64,000 nt of DNA from Psoroptes ovis (GCA_002943765.1 PQWQ01000022.1:731171-795170), one strand, 5' to 3'. Shown: positions 35,761 through 48,540, counted from the stretch's first letter. Notes: generated from the sequence alone by a model not told the origin. A program made the numbers and translations.

Positions 35761-35838
35761 TTAGTTTGTCCCATAAGTTCTTTCCGTTTTTCGGATGAAA
35801 AAACTTAAAAAACGGCAAGAACTTATCGGACAACCTAA
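35761..35838. mobile_element. Mariner-type MITE, type I
   Basis: TTAGTTTGTCCCATAAG left; CGGCAAGAACTTATCGG right. Confidence 0.86.
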
Positions 35839-36617
35839 GATATAGAGCAGAAGGTAATCATTATCATAATCATTACCTTTGAAAACCCTCTTGAAAATTC
35901 TCTCAAAATTCAACCCTTTCACCAACTGACTACTGGATATTCAATTGCAAATTCGGGAAAGTTCCCGAAAAAAAAATTCACTGAAAAAAAAAATTCCCGG
36001 GAAATTTACAGCGAATTTTTTTCTGGAAAATTAATTTAATTAAAATTTTTTTTTTTCATAATTAAATTGATTAATGTTGTCGTCATTGTAATTATTTCAA
36101 GAGTAATGAATGAAAGGGTTAGTAGTTTTGTCACGGAAACTTTTTTGGGGGGTGAATGAGTGAAGAGAAAATTTTTGGAAAATTTCCCAAAAATTTTTCC
36201 CAAATTTTCCCGAAAAACTTTCCAGAAAACTTTTTTGGAAACTTTCCGAAAGTTTTGCCCGAAAATTTTTTGAATTTTTTCCCGGAAAATTTCTCGGACT
36301 AAATTAGTTTTTTTGGGACGAAAAAATTAATTTTCAAAAAAAATTTTTGTTTGAAACAAAAAATTAATTTCATTCATGAATTTTTTGTTTTTTGGCTGGA
36401 AATTACAAATGAAATTAGTGGAAATTAGTTGGAAAGAAAAAGCCATTTCCACCTTCCACTCGACAGAATTAAATTTTCGCTGCAGAAATCTATGCAATCG
36501 AGGTGCTCCTGAGGCGCCAGTCGAGCGCAAAGCGTAGTGATTAAAATTTTTTTTTTTCGCCAAAAAAAAAATTAAACACAAAATTCATCATCATCATCAT
36601 CATTACGAAAAAAGTAC

Positions 36618-36700
36618 TTATGGTTGTCCCATAAGTTTTTGCCGTTTTTTAAATTTTTTTTTTCATTCGAAAAACGGTAAGAACTTATGGGACAACCTGA
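36618..36700. mobile_element. Mariner-type MITE, type I
   Basis: TATGGTTGTCCCATAAG left, loop of T run then CATTCG, CGGTAAGAACTTATGGG right; end CAACCTGA then TA. Confidence 0.88.
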
Positions 36701-36918
36701 TAGAAAAATTCATTCAAAAATTTTTTTTTTACAAAATTCATTCGACTAATGACTAAAATTAGACGGTATTAAATCAACTTTGTTTTTTTGAATTTTTTTT
36801 TTTGAAAAAAAAATTTTTGAATGAAAAACAATGAAAAAACTTTTAATTTCATTTTTTGTAAATTTTTGTGGGCAAAAATTTTTAGAAAAAAAAATTTCGC
36901 AAATAGTCAAGATGGCAA

Positions 36919-36932
36919 GCACCAGATGGCGC
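36919..36932 (+). promoter_or_regulatory. CTCF-like motif
   Basis: GCACCAGATGGCGC matches the animal CTCF core (CCASYAGRKGGCRS) at all but the first position. It sits alone in AT-rich DNA. A single motif match, so function is only suggested. Confidence 0.3.
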
Positions 36933-39456
36933 CAGCGTCACCAATTTTTTTTTTTTTTTTTGAAAATTCAAAAATTCGCGAAAATAGAAATTAATCTAAG
37001 ATTATTGTTAATTAATCCATTGATTAATTAACTTTTGAATTATTTATTCTCAAAATTAAAATTTAAAGAAATTTTCTGGTAAGATTAACACTGAAAAGGC
37101 GTCATAAACCCTGCAACACATACCCTAAAACACACACGAAGACAAAGACACACGCACCGATGATCAATGATCATCGGCATGGTCCCATCATCAGCAGCAA
37201 CCAGACTACATGGAGCAGAAACAACGGCTAGCGAAAAAACATGAGAACATGTTTAACCCTTTGATAATTCATTCATTCATCCACACACGATCACACACAC
37301 ATACATTGAGGCAGTTAGAGAGAAAACTGAACATGGGAAAGTTGCCGAAAATCGAGGGAAATTTCCCCAGCAAACTTCCCCGTTGAACAAAAATTTTAAT
37401 TAATTTAAATGATAATTAATAATAATCATTAATTAATGATTATTATGGCGTGTAATGACCATATTGCACCATTTTAAATTTTTAAAATAGTTGAAATATG
37501 CACAAACAATGATAATCGATGAAATATTTTGAAAAAACAAAAATTAATGATCATAGACTATGGTTAGAATGGTGGAGGATATACTCTCCCATAAGTCACC
37601 GATCATCATAAATTTTCATAAATGTATCCAACTGTTTGGATTTCGGGCAAATTTTCCGGGAAATTTCCCGTAAACTTGGGGCAAATTTCCGAAGAAATTC
37701 CCGTAAATTTCTCGGGGAAGTTTCCAGTAAATTTCGGAGAAGTTTCCCGAAATTTGCACTGAACTTGGCTGTCAAATGCTGTCGCTGATGTTGCTGTCAG
37801 TTGGACACAATTCAAATTTCGAATTTGTATCAAAATTGTATCGAAAATGTATCAATTCTATTGGTACAAATGTATCAATTTTCGATTGTTGTATTTCTAT
37901 GGGCGGGAAAGTTTACGGGAAAAAAAGAATTTTTGATGATTAATTTCGTAAATTTCCTCGGAAAAATTTGTTTTCAAAAGATCTAAGGTCAACACTCGTA
38001 TGGTAATGAAGCGGAAATTTAAGAGGAGTAAGCGAAGGAGTTGAATGTTCAAAGGAAATTGTTCGGAATTACATGGATTTCATTACGAAGTAAATTGTTT
38101 GGAAACAATTTTTGTAATTTTTGAAAAATTAAATTTTTCCGGAAAATTTCCTTTGTGAAGAAAATTTTTTGGGAAAAAATTTCGAGAAATTTGCTCGGGA
38201 ATTTCGGGAAATTTTCGGGGAAAAAATTTCGGGTATTTTGCTTTCATTGAAAAACACGTACCTGATGATGACGAATTTCGACTTGGATTTATTTATTTTA
38301 ACCCTTAGCACTCGAGGCATTTTACAGCGCAAGTAAGCCACGAGTTCGACGATTTCTGCACACTAATGTAAAATGGTGACTGAGCGGCGCCTATCGAGTT
38401 ACTGTATTACATCTTATGGTGAATGATGGTCACCGCTCGAGTTTTAAGAGTTAAGATATTACAATTCACAATTAAATAAATAAAACAATAATGTCGATGA
38501 TGATGATGATGTTCATTTTGACGTCTTAAATAAAAATAACGTGATTTTCTCGTCAATTGACATGCCTTTTTATACTTTAAAAATCTATAGTCCGAACATG
38601 ACAATCGAACGTATTTGACTCATACAATCAAAAAGTTGAATGATTTTGACTGTGACTTCGAAATAGTCTAAACAAACTGCAACACTACCACCTACACGAT
38701 GCATTTGAAATTTTGTACGAAAAGTTTCTTAAAATTCATGGGGAAATTTCCCCAAAAGAAAATTTCTGGGAAAATTTTCTCGAACATTACGGGAAGATTA
38801 CGCCAAATGGAAAGCTACTGTCACTGAGAAACTGTCAAAAAGCTTTGAAATCTTCATAAAGAAAACTGCACACAGAATCCCACCGCGGACACGGGAGCCC
38901 CTCTCATTTAAAAAGACCATAAAGCACCATATTCGTTATAATTCAATGGCACAAACTTATGTAATAAATGAATATAAATCAATATTCATTTACATATCCA
39001 TTCGCATTCGTATTCATTTATCTTCATTTACATATCATCTACAGACTCATATATCACACACACACACACACATATACATTCATCTATATCATGATATACA
39101 CGAGCACATGATATACACGTGTAGACACACACCCACCATTCTTGGTGGAAACATATTTCTAACCAGTATAAATGAATGAATGACAGTTGAAAATTTTCGG
39201 GAAGTTTTCCTGTGGGGTGGGCGAAAGATTTACGGGGAAATTTACGAGAAAATTTACGAGGAAATTTACGGGAAAAATTCGGGAAAAACACGGAAAAAAT
39301 TCGGGAAAAATCCTGTAAAATTCACGGGGAAAAATTTACGGGAAATTTTCCCGAATAATTTCAATTTTATCTCGGAAAATATTCGTGTATTTGTACATAA
39401 TATCGAATAATCAATAATCGAATAAAATCGATAATCCATATTTATGTTTTTGTCAT

Positions 39457-39500
39457 ATCAATATCATTGTTCAATGATATCAATGAACAATGATATTGAT
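39457..39500. repeat. 44-bp near-perfect palindrome
   Basis: ATCAATATCATTGTTCA is mirrored as TGAACAATGATATTGAT around a TGATATCA centre, with one mismatched pair. It differs from all MITE arms. Confidence 0.85.
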
Positions 39501-39593
39501 ACAACGACGGCATAAAAAACATACAATAAAAGTCATCTTTTTTGGCGAAAATATTCGGAGAAAATAATTGGAAAATATTGAGGAAACAAAATT

Positions 39594-39676
39594 CAAGAGG
39601 TTGTCCGAAAAGTTTGTACGGCATTTTCAATGGGTATTCTTATTGAAAAACGGACACTACTTTTCGGACAACTTAA
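39594..39676. mobile_element. Mariner-type MITE, divergent
   Basis: AGAGGTTGTCCGAAAAGTTTG left and CACTACTTTTCGGACAACTT right. The inner arms share little with types I-III. Confidence 0.68.
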
Positions 39677-40101
39677 AAATATATTTCGGAGAAATTTTAC
39701 GGAAAACAGCATAAACTTTTCCCGAAATAAACAAACAACAGAATAAGGATTCCTTAAAGGAATTCATGAACATTTATGGATGTAAGACCCTTGAATCACA
39801 CACACTCACAAAGAATCGATTAAGGTACATTAAGACTTGGTAAAAACACGAAAAATTTGGAAATTTTTTTTCGAAGAAATTTCCCGTAAATTTAGAGGGA
39901 AGAATTCCCGTATTTTTCTCGAGATTCTGTGGTTCTCTCAGTGATTCATTGATCATATGTGGTCGGGCAAACATTTGAAGCTTTGACCTAATTTTTTTTC
40001 GTGGGTTAGTCAAGAGGAGGAGGAGAAAATTTCCGACAAATTTCGGGAAATTTTCCAGCAACTTTTATTCAATCTTTTCCCGGGAACATTTCTCAAAAGA
40101 A

Positions 40102-40277
40102 ATCGGTACATTATTTATGGAAACGCCTTCGATGCGGACATAATTACCGAATCACGGGACCTGCAAGGATGCACAAAGAGCACTGCAGGACCACTCAGCT
40201 TAGAGGCTGAGCAGGGAGGACAAGATGTCCAAAGCCTTTGCCGTTACTACATCGAATGTTGGGCTCCTAATGATTGA
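40102..40277 (+). other. GC-rich islet with an open frame; possible exon or structured element
   Basis: Markedly richer in G and C and in sequence complexity than its flanks. In one plus frame it is open from a TGA at 39984 to the TGA at 40275 (96 codons); the last 58 or so read like ordinary protein (NAFDADIITESRDLQG, then EAEQGGQDVQSLCRYYIECW). It also contains hairpins: CTCAGCTTAGAGGCTGAG and GGACAAGATGTCC. No known family recognised and no ATG opens the frame. It could be an exon, a retroelement scrap or a structured RNA. Confidence 0.3.
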
Positions 40278-40687
40278 ACAACTAATGGTTCTGAAAATGT
40301 TTTTTTCGGCTAAATTACAAATCAATTGATTGGAAATTTTTGGATGAAAAGGGGGGCCTTGGGACGGGGCCTAAGAATAGGACCATACGTATGAGTAGGG
40401 CCCGAAGAATAATTGGAAATTTTCCCGGGAAAAATTTTTCTCGGGAAATTTTCCTGCGTGAATTAACACAGAATTTTGGATTTCATTTGAAAATCAATCG
40501 GAATCAATTATTTTCATCCGAAAATTCAATTGAAAGTGATCAATTGAAAAACATCTATTCATGGATTCATTCATCAATTGGATCCAATTGACCAGATGAA
40601 TCCAATTGAAAGTTTTTCACTTATACACTGTATGTGAATGTGCCGAAATCATTCAAGATTCTAATTATCAAAATATATGTGTAATTA

Positions 40688-40770
40688 TTAGGTTGTCCGA
40701 AAAGTTCATTCCGCTTAATCAATCGAGAATTGCTTGATGAAAATCAGCCAGAACTTTCCGGACAACCTAA
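40688..40770 (-). mobile_element. Mariner-type MITE, type III
   Basis: GTTCATTCCGCTTAATCAA arm first, AAAATCAGCCAGAACTTTCC after; intact TTAGG and CCTAA. Confidence 0.9.
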
Positions 40771-40794
40771 AATACACTTTGTGCTCTTCAAATA

Positions 40795-40875
40795 TTAGTG
40801 TTGTCCGAAAAGTTTTTGCCGATTATATTCGTTGGGAATTATGAGAAAATCGGCAAGAACTTATCGGACAACCTA
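40795..40875. mobile_element. Mariner-type MITE, type II
   Basis: Left TTAGTGTTGTCCG, core GATTATATTCG, right CGGCAAGAACTTATCGG. Only 24 bp from the previous element. Confidence 0.87.
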
Positions 40876-41279
40876 ATATTTTCAAAAAACTTTTTCACCG
40901 AAAAAAAAAATTATTTTGGTCAATTGGATTCGAATGTATTTAAAGGAACACCATCATCAACACCATCATCATCATCATTATTATCCACTGGGCCCCAACA
41001 CTGGACCGACCGATTGGATTCATCATTATCACATAATAAGTGTTGAGAGATGAGTTGATAATAAGGGTCCAGATTTTCTCGGGAAACTTTCCCAATACAA
41101 TTTCCTTTCGGACCTAGAAAGACCCAAGAGAGAATTTCAAAAATGATTCGAATTCAATTCAAAGAATTCGAATAAAAATTTCGGGCCATTTTCTTAAGGG
41201 CCGAAGCCTCATTATCGGACTATAGAATTGTCATTTTTGATGGAAATTTTTCTCAAATTTTTTTTTCTTTGTTCAATTA

Positions 41280-41360
41280 TTAGGTTGTCCTAGAAGTTCT
41301 CGCGGTTTTTTAAATTTTTTTTTCATTCGAAAAATGGCAAGAACTTATGGGACAACCTAA
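41280..41360. mobile_element. Mariner-type MITE, type I
   Basis: Left CCTAGAAGTTCTCGCGG, right TGGCAAGAACTTATGGG; loop of T run plus CATTCG. Confidence 0.89.
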
Positions 41361-41602
41361 TATTTGTAGCCCTGAGTTATTTATCGGCAATTTACAGTCA
41401 TAATAACAATACCAATTATAATGATGATGACGATTCTCGAGAATCGAGAATCGGGGACCCTATCCGGACCCTATTAGACGGCCAAATATTTCTTAGAATT
41501 TAAATTCTTCAAATTTCTTCAAAATTCTAGTCTCGTCATATTTTGGGCATTATGAGTATTTCTTAAAGATGTCAACGAATCAATGAAATTTCAAAGGTTA
41601 TA

Positions 41603-41683
41603 TTAGGTTGTCCCATAAGTTCTTGCCGTTTTTTCGAATGAAAAACTATTCAAAAAACGGCAAGAACTTATGGGACAACCTAA
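41603..41683. mobile_element. Mariner-type MITE, type I
   Basis: Arms CCCATAAGTTCTTGCCG and CGGCAAGAACTTATGGG are exact complements, with TA on both sides. A young copy. Confidence 0.93.
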
Positions 41684-41877
41684 TATAAATGAATATTGAC
41701 GAATAGAGTGGAGTGAAGTGAAATGAAGGAGATAAGACGAAAAGTTTTCGGGGAAAAAATTTTCTTGGAAAAGTTTTTTCAGGGAAAAAGTTTCCCATAA
41801 AGTTTTCTCATAAAGCTTTTCTTAAGGAATTATTCTCTTTCTTTAAATTTGAAATTAATCCTTAAGACCTTATCATA

Positions 41878-41904
41878 TCTCTCTCTCTCTCTCTCTCTCT
41901 CTCT
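41878..41904. repeat. (CT)n microsatellite
   Basis: About 13 uninterrupted CT units. Confidence 0.95.
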
Positions 41905-42212
41905 TCAACTATCAATACTTAGGCAATTCGTATCAAAGACGCATTAAACGATGGCCATAAAAACCTATTCATCGAAGACATTCAAAACACTTGTGCAATA
42001 TTTTCTTTGGGAAAAGTTTCCGAAAATCGTGCCAGGATAATAATCAAAGAATTTCAGGAAACTTTCCGGGAATGTTTGCCATTTTGCCGTTAAAAGTAAT
42101 GCCTGCAATTAAATGTCTCGAAATCGAAAAAAACTAAGACAAAATGATACTTTGAATGCGCATGCGTACATCATACATGAATGGATTCGGGTTGAATTTA
42201 TTTTCAAAACTA

Positions 42213-42294
42213 TTACGGGTTGTCCGATAAGTTCTTGCCGATTATATCGTAGAAAATCATTAGAAAATCGGCAAGAACTTATGGGACAACCTAA
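42213..42294. mobile_element. Mariner-type MITE, type II
   Basis: Left TTACGGGTTGTCCGATAAG, core GATTATATCGTAG, right CGGCAAGAACTTATGGG (type I-like end). Confidence 0.88.
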
Positions 42295-43665
42295 TATTTG
42301 ATCTAATTGTGTCAAGCCATCAGTAAGCCAAACCAAACATGTAGTTACTGTATATATTTATGGCCCACTAATATATCACCCAATGAAGAATAATGACAAG
42401 ATTTATTTCTGTGTTTATTTATCGATTTATTCATGATTCGCTGACATACGACGACAATGACAAATGCAAATGTATTCTTATCTCACAGGGGGGTGCGCAG
42501 GAGGAGGAGGAATGTTGAGAAAATTTTCGGCAAATTTCCCAGAGAAAATCAATCATAAAAAATGCAGCACCATTCATATATACAGTGACATTTACAATGA
42601 TATTGTATCATTAATAATAATATTATTATTTTTGGATACATATAAGTCGTTATTTGAATTTGAATTAATGGAAAAATCAATTCGATAAACATTGAAAAAA
42701 AAATGATTGATTATTTATGAATGGCCCCACATTCATAAAAGACGTTTCTGGTTTTTGTTCTTATTCACAAAAGACGTAAACAAACAAAACAAATAAATCT
42801 CGATTTCGAATTAGTTTCGAATTATCAAAATGATTGATTTGATTTGATTGATCGATTTTGAATCGAATCCGAATTCAAATACAATCGATACAATCGATCA
42901 TCGATCGTAGTTAGTCACCCAATTGTCATCGCTGGTGACAAGCGACTTACAAGTGACTGTTTGACCTTTTCAACGCAGGCAAATCGTTTCAGCTGTGGCT
43001 AAATGTCGAATGTCATTGAATGTGTGGATGGGACAAAAATCAGCGAATTTGACTTTTTTCTCAAAATTGAAAATTTGTAAACATTTCCCGGTATGGGGGC
43101 CGTTCACACATACGGTGTATATGAATGGATACAAATGTACCATTCATAAACAATGTTATTGTTCTGGTTTTTGGGCCCCAAAAAAAAAAAAAATTGTATT
43201 CAACGTCACGATTCATTACACTGAAATCATCATCATTTTCATTGATTGTTTTTTGTGTTTTTTGGGCAAATAAGAATGACTTTCAATGGGTAAATTACTG
43301 AAACAAAAAGCCAAGAAGAAAAAACAATTGTTTTTCAATGTAACAACGTTTATGAATGGTGCATTTTTGAACGGTACACCATTTATGAACAGTACATTAT
43401 TCGTGAATCGATCAAATTTTTTCCTGTGCAGGATGAATCCTTAATGAATCGGAACAAATCGAAAAATCAACTAAATTAATCATTGAATGAAAGGAATCGA
43501 ATAGAAATTACCATTCCAAACAATCAGTGTACGTCATCTATGGATGATTGTCATTTAAATGGATCATTCATACATTACGTTTCCATTATTTTTTATTCTC
43601 ATTTATCTTCGAAAAACAAAGAAAACAGACACACAAAACTTGAACGAGAAAAAAATTGTAACAAT

Positions 43666-43748
43666 TTAGGCTGTCCGTAAAGTTTTGGCCGATTTTCATC
43701 AAGCAACTCTATTGTGATTAAGACGAATGAACTTTTCGGACAACCTAA
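43666..43748 (+). mobile_element. Mariner-type MITE, type III
   Basis: TTAGGCTGTCCGTAAAG, TGGCCGATTTTCATC arm, then GATTAAGACGAATGAAC. Confidence 0.86.
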
Positions 43749-43844
43749 ATATATAAATTGTCACATTTTTTAAGATCTTCGAGCTCTGAAAAATAAGATT
43801 TGATTTACGTGTGATATATGTCAACGACGTTCGTGTGAAATCTT

Positions 43845-43937
43845 CTTCCTCCTCCTCCTCTTCCTCATTCCTTTCACCTCCTCATCCTCCTCTTTTCATT
43901 CCTCCTCTTTCTCTTCCTCCTCCTCCTCCTCCTTTCT
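43845..43937. repeat. Homopyrimidine (CCT)n tract
   Basis: About 90 bp of TCCTCC-type sequence almost free of purines. Confidence 0.9.
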
Positions 43938-45214
43938 AACAGCAACTTTTCGGGAACTTTTTCGGGAAAATTTCTTTCTCTCTCAAAAAATACACACCTA
44001 AGAGGTCTGAGAATCGAAAGAATTCCGTAACAAAGACACTTTTCTCATTCAGAGAGCACTGAGTAATGAATTGCTACATTCAAAAAAATCTTTCTCGGGA
44101 AATTTCTGAAAAATCGTGATTTCAAAATACTCTTGGGAAATTTCTCCTCAAAGACGATTGGATGGATGGATGATGGATCAAGATGAACGACGAAGACGAA
44201 GACTAAGAAAAATGTGAGAAGTTTACAAAGAAAATTTACAGAAATTTTCGACAGAAAATTTCGCAGAAAAAATTTTTGTCAATTTTTTTCGACTCGTTGT
44301 TGTGTAACATCCATTCACAACAAACAAACAGTGAGTAAATTGACAGAAATTTTTAAAAAATTTTTTTTTGTTTGACAAAAAAAATTTTCCCGAAAAACTT
44401 TCCATTTCAAATTTTTCATCGTGAAAAATTTCACTGTGAAAAAAAAAATTGAATTATTTTCTATTTATTTTTTTTTTTTTTTTGGAGAGAAGAAATTTTC
44501 TGGAAAAATTTTTTGAAGAATTTTTGAGAGAAATTTTTGGAAAATTTTTGGAGAAAATTGATGAGAAAAAAATTGATTGAAAATTTCTCGGGCAATTTTT
44601 CGAAAAATTTTTTAGAAATTTTCTTAGAAATTTCAGGGAAATTTCTCTATTTTCGATGACCTCAATACCATTCACAAATACTGTGTCATATTCTGTCTAA
44701 GGACATATGTCAATGGCAGAAATCTAGCTGAAACGGTCATAATAATAAGCGAAAATAGACTGACCCTCAAAATGTGAGCTTCACTGCCATAATTCAATCA
44801 ATATTTTCACATAGTACAGTGAAGATGGAAATTTTTTACGTAAACTTTCTCATATTTTGGGCTTAATTTTCACATGGAAAAGTCAGAAATTTTTTCGGGA
44901 AAATTTTTTCGAGGAAATTTTTCCAGTTATTCATTTTGTAATGGGGAAATTTCCTCGGAAATTTTTTTTCAGCCAAAAAAAATCAATTTTGGCGCCAAAA
45001 TCAAATTCAATTTCGGAAAAAAGTTTCCGACAAATCAACAAAGTTACACAACCAACAGCTACACAGGTGAAACAAAACAGATGTTTCGGAATCGGATTTT
45101 CATCTTTCTGTTCAATTTCATCACTGTATCTATGAATGACCAGAGTGACCAGTGTTAAAGCTTTTCCAGCAGAAAACTTTTTTTTCAATTTTCATGAAAT
45201 TTTCCAGCAAATTT

Positions 45215-45292
45215 TCCTCCTCCTCCTCCCTTTATCGCTCCCTCTTTCCTCACTTCTCTCTCCTCCTCTTCCTCTCTGCTTTCATCACTTTA
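45215..45292. repeat. Homopyrimidine tract
   Basis: CCTCCTCCTCCC start, then mixed C/T with few purines. It produces a Ser/Leu/Pro-rich open frame that is not a gene. Confidence 0.85.
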
Positions 45293-45442
45293 CACATTTC
45301 ATCGCTTCTCATCACATGTTTCAATGGATTTCGTATTCATTCGGAAAACTTTTCGGAAATTTCGTCTAAAATTAAATTGACCGCACTACTGGTCAAGGTG
45401 TTTCGAAGGAAATGACATGGAAGCAGTTGCTCTTTCTACGAT

Positions 45443-45545
45443 GTAAGCTGAAAATGCCCGTGCGAGACACGGGCTTGGCCAATTGCAAGCCAAAAATTAT
45501 TGACGGAAAAATCCGTCATTAACCGTTAAACGGTACAAACCGATT
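45443..45545. repeat. Hairpin-bearing dispersed repeat, copy B
   Basis: Four successive stems: GCCCGTG/CACGGGC (45456-45474), GGCTTG/CAAGCC, GACGGA/TCCGTC (45502-45517) and ACCGTT/AACGGT (45522-45534). It shares TTGCAAGC, AAAATTA, ACG and AACCGTTA order with copy A at 31321. Confidence 0.5.
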
Positions 45546-45923
45546 ATTAATTTGCTGCTGCTGTTACTGATGCTGATCATGATAATAACTTTTGACAATT
45601 ATTCTATCGTCAACATGGAACAACAGAATCGTTGCTTCATACAGACATTAAAATGGCAGCGAAAATGGTCAAAAGTTTTGGCCAGAAAAATTTGTGGTGA
45701 AAACTAGGGGACATCGGAGCCGAAAGGCTACAAGCTAATTCAATGCATTTTCAATGGCAGCAAAGCCGACACTCGTAGCTCGGAGTTTGCCAAAGACAAT
45801 GAATCATCATTTCTGTAAATCGACACCGATATCAAATGATGATCATGAGTATCTGTGGATAATGAATCTCAGTCTGATAAATGAATTAGTGAAAAAGAGA
45901 CAACTTTTTAATTTGATCAAACC

Positions 45924-46045
45924 AGCGAGAGAGAGAGGAGGAGAGGCAGAGAGATAAATACAGGGGGGCTTTGGCCAGGACAGAGGAGGAAATGAGAAAG
46001 GAGAAGGAGAAAATAAGAGGAGGAGGAAAAAAAGTTTAGCGGACA
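45924..46045. repeat. Purine-rich tract
   Basis: Long A/G-dominated run (GAGAGAGAGGAGG, GAGAAAGGAGAAGG) complementary in character to the pyrimidine tracts elsewhere. Confidence 0.8.
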
Positions 46046-46086
46046 CCTCCTCCTCGTAAATTCCATCGAAAATCTTGATTCATTTA

Positions 46087-46168
46087 TTAGGTTGTCCCAT
46101 AAGTTCTTGCCGTTTTTTACATTTTTTTTCATATTCAAAAAACGGCAAGAACTTATGGGACAACCTAA
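46087..46168. mobile_element. Mariner-type MITE, type I
   Basis: Exact CCCATAAGTTCTTGCCG arms and intact TTAGG/CCTAA ends. A young copy. Confidence 0.93.
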
Positions 46169-47489
46169 TAGTGAACATTCTTAGTTGATGAAGATGTGAA
46201 GATCATGATGAGACTAGAAGAAGGCTCCTTAAAAGGATCCGGTAAAGGGCCTTAAAAGGCCTTAGGACCCTTGAAGGATCGTGAAAGGCCTAAGGATCTA
46301 AAGTGTGTTTTGATTAACAAGTTTACTTGAACATATCATCACGTAGATGCTTCGAAGATGATGATGATGATCCTTGAATGTGTTGAAATGTGAGAAGATG
46401 AATCTTGGAAAGATTTATTCGAAAATCACACTCGCAGACACGTACACACATAAAAACACTTGATTTAATGATCAAGTAATGTTCGTACCCGGTATCCGGA
46501 GGGTATTAGGCCCTAAGGTGCCCCCCGTGCCCCATTAATCATTCTTAATTGATTCACGTCGATTCGTTCGGAATCGAGCAACTTTGATAACTAAGAGACA
46601 GAAAGATTCTTGATAAGATGGTTTAACCGAGATTCCGCTTTTCAACTGGTTCTCAACTGATTCTCGCGAATCAATCTCTTCTACGGGTTCTCAACCGGTT
46701 CTCGATGGATTCCCGGCTTCAAGATCTCGATCAAATTCAATGAATCGTGATTAAAATTATGGACATTTTTGCGGTCATTGTGGTACATAATGTTACGTCC
46801 AGTATGGATGGCCGACCGAAGATTGTCAACGATTGGAAAATATGCACCGAGAGAGAGTGAGGAGAGTAATTTGAATTTCAAATTAATTTTCCGAAAATGT
46901 GAATTATGGGTTTACAGCTTTGGAGTAATCATCTAAGCGTGAAAAATATGAATTTCACTAGGGTCCTTGGACCATGGACCCTAGCGAAAAAAATGATAAT
47001 TTTTTCTCGGCTAAAATTACCATTCAAAATGGGTGCCATTCACAAACATTGTTACACATTGGATAAACATGGTAATACATTGGATACATGATAATAATCA
47101 GTGATAATAATGGTTGAAAGATGAACAAACAAACAAAAATGTTTATCAGATAAACACCGATTCATAAATGATGTGATAATGGAGTAAACCGGAGGAAAAT
47201 AAATGAAATGATGCACAGAGAAAATTACTCGGGAAATTTTCTGGAAAAAATGTTTCGGAAAAATTTTTTTTCGGAAAAAAAATTCCCGGGAAAATTTACG
47301 AAAATTACTGGAAAAATTACGTCATTTTTGTACGTTTATGTACACGAAACCAGTGGGGGGACCCACTGGTAATGATGATAATGAATTATCTGATTGAAAA
47401 TGATTAAATTCTCCCAGAGAAAAATTGAAAAAATTGAATTTTAATCTCGATAAGCTTTTTTTGGTCGGTTCGTGGGTTTTTTTTTCATA

Positions 47490-47569
47490 TTAGGTTGTCC
47501 CATAAGTTCTTGCCGTTTTTCGAATGAAAACGATCTTAAAAAACGGCAAGAACTTATGGGACAACCCAA
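47490..47569. mobile_element. Mariner-type MITE, type I
   Basis: Exact inner arms, right end CAACCCAA. Confidence 0.92.
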
Positions 47570-47785
47570 TACATTTTTCTACATTTGTACCCATTCATTT
47601 GGATACATTTTTTCACTCGCTACATTTAGTCATCACTGATTGAATCAGTGATAATTATTTTTCAATTCTCTGGCCAACCGGAGACATACAGACACATACA
47701 CAGTGAATGGGCCTATCTGAAAGTCATTAGACGAGGAGCGAATCAATGAAGTAAAAAATGGAAAAATGGAGTCCATTTTCCATTT

Positions 47786-47906
47786 TTCTGGGGGCCCGAC
47801 TGGGTCCCGAGTGGGGCCTAGCGGCCCCAATAGGGCCCCTACCAGGGACCCATGGACCCAGAGAAGTGGAGCCAATTGAGGGGCACCAAAGGCCCCTTGT
47901 GGGGCC
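47786..47906. repeat. GGGCCC-rich islet
   Basis: About 120 bp of irregular GGGGCC, GGGCCC, GGGACCC and GGGTCCC units in AT-rich surroundings. Smaller relatives at about 4915-4985, 6528-6590 and 19710-19740. Confidence 0.7.
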
Positions 47907-48025
47907 ACTACTGCATCACTGGTGATAACAAAATTACAGAGTGGACACATTGAGTTTGATGATTTTGTTCATCTAAAATGGCATCAACAAACCGGCGCCA
48001 TTCATAACAAAAATGATTTTATCTA

Positions 48026-48105
48026 ATAGGTTGTTCGAAAAGTTTCGGCTGATTTTCAGCAACAAACTCCACTGATTAAGCGAATGAACTTTTCGGACAA
48101 CCTAA
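48026..48105 (+). mobile_element. Mariner-type MITE, type III
   Basis: AATAGGTTGTTCGAAAAG left, CGGCTGATTTTCAGCAAC arm, GATTAAGCGAATGAAC right arm. Confidence 0.84.
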
Positions 48106-48206
48106 TATTTTGCTGCTTTTCAACACAAAAATGATTAAGAATTGACATGATTTAATGGACATTGTTGGACTGCCTGGTGTAATATGGGGAAATTGATTAA
48201 AAACGA

Positions 48207-48281
48207 GAGCGAGGGAGCCAGAGAGAGGAGGAGGAAAAGCGAGGGAAAGAGAGAGGGAGCGAAAGAGGAGGAGGAGGAGGA
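48207..48281. repeat. Purine-rich tract
   Basis: GAGCGAGGGAGCC and GAGGAGGAGGAGG-type sequence, about 75 bp. Confidence 0.85.
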
Positions 48282-48540
48282 GCATTTAATTTTCGAAACA
48301 ATTAATGGACCAATTGTCCATTTGGTTCATTTAAAAATTCGTGTTTACTCTCTGCGTGTGTTTGAGTGTACAGTGAGGTGGGGGGCCTTCAAACAAATAA
48401 TTTGATTCACACTCCCCTACCGTCCTTCCCCCCCCCGATGCTTCTTTTGATTGCAAAATTTACTTCAAATCAAAATCAATTGTTGTTGTTGATTGCATTT
48501 TGTTGAATTTGGAGGGTTAATTAAACCAAAATGGAAAATT

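Noticed and set aside
45754..45957. 67-codon plus-strand frame
   Set aside because: Second half is a purine tract translation; first half matches nothing recognised.
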